This document shows positions 5,646-6,651 of a stretch of 6,651 bases of DNA, piece by piece. A model generated the notes under the pieces. It did not search any database, was not told where the DNA came from, and worked only from the letters and a program-made list of their open reading frames with translations. Location: the NCBI GenBank assembly GCA_937996755.1, contig CALKUS010000198.1:1-6651 (forward strand). The letters are read 5' to 3'. This DNA comes from an uncultured Pseudomonadota bacterium. GTDB lineage: Bacteria; Pseudomonadota; Gammaproteobacteria; Xanthomonadales; Ahniellaceae. The first letter of the stretch is position 1; every line of letters starts with the position of its first letter. Position numbers and translations under genes: made by a program.

Positions 5646-6651
5646 ATGCGCACGTCATTCCGTCGCCCGTCCGGGCGCCTTCTCGCCCGTTTCGCGATTT
5701 TCTGCCTGCTCGTCGTCGGCGCTTCGCCGGCCTGGGCACAGCTTGCCGGCACGAAGAACATCCCCGGCGACTATCCTGACCTCGCGGCCGCGGTCACCGA
5801 CCTGAACGCGCAAGGCGTTGGCGCCGGCGGCGTCACGCTCAACGTGCTCGCGGGCAACGCGCAGAACGCGCCGGCCGGTGGTTACAGCATCGCGACGACG
5901 ACAGCGTCGGCCGCGAATCCCGTCACGCTGAATTGCAACGGCAACACACTGACGGCCTCCGCGGCGCTGACCGCGGGCGCGCTCAACGACGCGATCGTCA
6001 AGATCATCGGCACCGACTCGGTGACGATCACGAACTGCGTGATGCTCGAGAACGCCGCGAACACGACGACGACGGCGGCGTCGAACAACATGACGGAGTG
6101 GGGCGTCGCGATCCTCTACGCGACCGCCACGGACAACGCGCAGAACGCCACCATTCAGGGCAACACGATCGACCTGAACCGGACGTACCAGAACACGTTC
6201 GGCATCTATGCGAACGCGACGCACACCGCCGCCGCCGTGACGACTTCCGCGACCGGCACCGGTGCCAACGGCGGCAACTCGGGCCTGAAGATCTACACCA
6301 ACCAGATCACCGACGTGAACATGGGCATCGTCGTCGTCGGCCCGACGGCCGCCGCCGACCACCAGGACAACGTCGAAGTCGGCGGCACGGCGCCGCAGGG
6401 CAACCAGATCACGAACTACGGAACGACGAGCGGTATCTCCGGCTACGCGAACGTTTCCGGCACGGTCAACGGCATCCTGGTGCGCAACACGCGCAACTTC
6501 ACGATCGCCAACAACACCGTGACGAGCTCCGTGGGCGGCGTGACCGCAGGCACGCTCAACGGCATCCAGGTTCCCGCGTTCTCCGTCGCGCAGACCGGCA
6601 CGTTCGTGCACAACATCAACGCCAACCTGATCTCGCTGCGCAGTGGCGTTG
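5646..6651 (+). CDS. Secreted beta-helix-like repeat protein, N-terminal part (3' end outside window)
   Basis: An open frame of 335 codons has no stop before the window end. Residues 1-31 are a clear signal peptide: basic MRTSFRRPSGR with further arginine, a hydrophobic core FAIFCLLVVGA, and SPAWA before Gln32. The mature start, IPGDYPDLAAAVTDLNAQGV then GAGGVTLNVLAG (39-70), resembles the opening module of large extracellular proteins that continue as right-handed parallel beta-helices. The following sequence is rich in Asn, Thr, Gly, Ala and Val, with coil-like segments such as NATIQGNTIDLN, LKIYTNQITDVNMGI and NFTIANNTVTSS. A 30-residue internal repeat begins GTVNGI (272) and GTLNGI (302). 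Two mature-part cysteines (97, 131) could form a disulfide. The product is probably a surface or released protein (adhesin, matrix or glycan-active); no catalytic motif is visible. Cys20 is not in a lipobox. The start is supported by the signal peptide and by GGGGGG four bases upstream. The exact family and full length are unknown. Confidence 0.8.
   Translation, partial: MRTSFRRPSGRLLARFAIFCLLVVGASPAWAQLAGTKNIPGDYPDLAAAVTDLNAQGVGAGGVTLNVLAGNAQNAPAGGYSIATTTASAANPVTLNCNGNTLTASAALTAGALNDAIVKIIGTDSVTITNCVMLENAANTTTTAASNNMTEWGVAILYATATDNAQNATIQGNTIDLNRTYQNTFGIYANATHTAAAVTTSATGTGANGGNSGLKIYTNQITDVNMGIVVVGPTAAADHQDNVEVGGTAPQGNQITNYGTTSGISGYANVSGTVNGILVRNTRNFTIANNTVTSSVGGVTAGTLNGIQVPAFSVAQTGTFVHNINANLISLRSGV

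Noticed and set aside
5703..5708. Cys20 of the secreted protein considered as a lipoprotein lipobox
   Set aside because: The residues before it (FAIF) do not match the lipobox, and a clear AWA cleavage site follows at residues 29-31.
4867..5739. 290-codon minus-strand frame spanning the peptidase end and the gap
   Set aside because: It covers the catalytic domain of the peptidase in antisense and has basic low-complexity composition with no recognisable domain.
5655..6611. 318-codon minus-strand frame opposite the secreted-protein gene
   Set aside because: It has an Arg/Val/Asp-rich composition and no motif. The plus strand shows a signal peptide and a coherent coil-rich sequence, so the minus frame is a shadow.

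Overview
This is a very GC-rich bacterial segment with dense, mostly intact genes. The organism is most likely a gammaproteobacterium of the Xanthomonadales (Lysobacteraceae/Xanthomonadaceae, for example Lysobacter-like). The reasons are the strong G/C third-position bias, a dipeptidyl peptidase IV of the type seen in Xanthomonas and Stenotrophomonas, the Dcp-type peptidase tail, and REP-like palindromes between genes. This placement is inferred from recognised families, not from a database search.

Layout, left to right. (1) Positions 3-239 (+) are the last 78 codons of a Dcp-like M3 peptidyl-dipeptidase. (2) Positions 240-382 are a convergent intergenic gap holding two head-to-head copies of a REP-like GC-rich stem-loop element (REPIN/BIME-like). 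(3) On the minus strand lies a tight two-gene unit. A classical short-chain dehydrogenase (2247 to 1444) comes first, followed 11 bases later by a saccharopine-dehydrogenase-like / trans-acting enoyl-reductase-like NAD(P)-binding protein (1432 to 383). The Shine-Dalgarno of the second gene overlaps the stop codon of the first. (4) A 69-base divergent gap (2248-2316) separates that unit from a second, DHRS4-like short-chain dehydrogenase at 2317-3081 (+). (5) Positions 3082-3201 hold a heptad-repeat, inverted-repeat element. (6) Positions 3202-5436 (+) encode a complete exported S9B dipeptidyl peptidase IV with signal peptide, Glu-Glu motif and Ser-Asp-His triad. (7) A 209-base leader region with small hairpins follows. 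(8) From 5646 to the window end runs the N-terminal 335 codons of a secreted, Asn/Thr/Gly/Ala-rich, probably beta-helical surface protein; its 3' end lies outside the window.

The three reductase-type genes in the middle probably act on acyl, carbonyl or lipid-like substrates, but nothing in the window fixes the substrate. The flanking Dcp and DPP4 fit the peptide-scavenging, proteolytic lifestyle of this group: Dcp removes dipeptides from C-termini and DPP4 from N-termini. I did not find a clearly novel multi-gene system, phage, CRISPR array, RNA gene or toxin-antitoxin pair. The less ordinary items are the two families of intergenic repeats and the truncated secreted repeat protein at the right edge.
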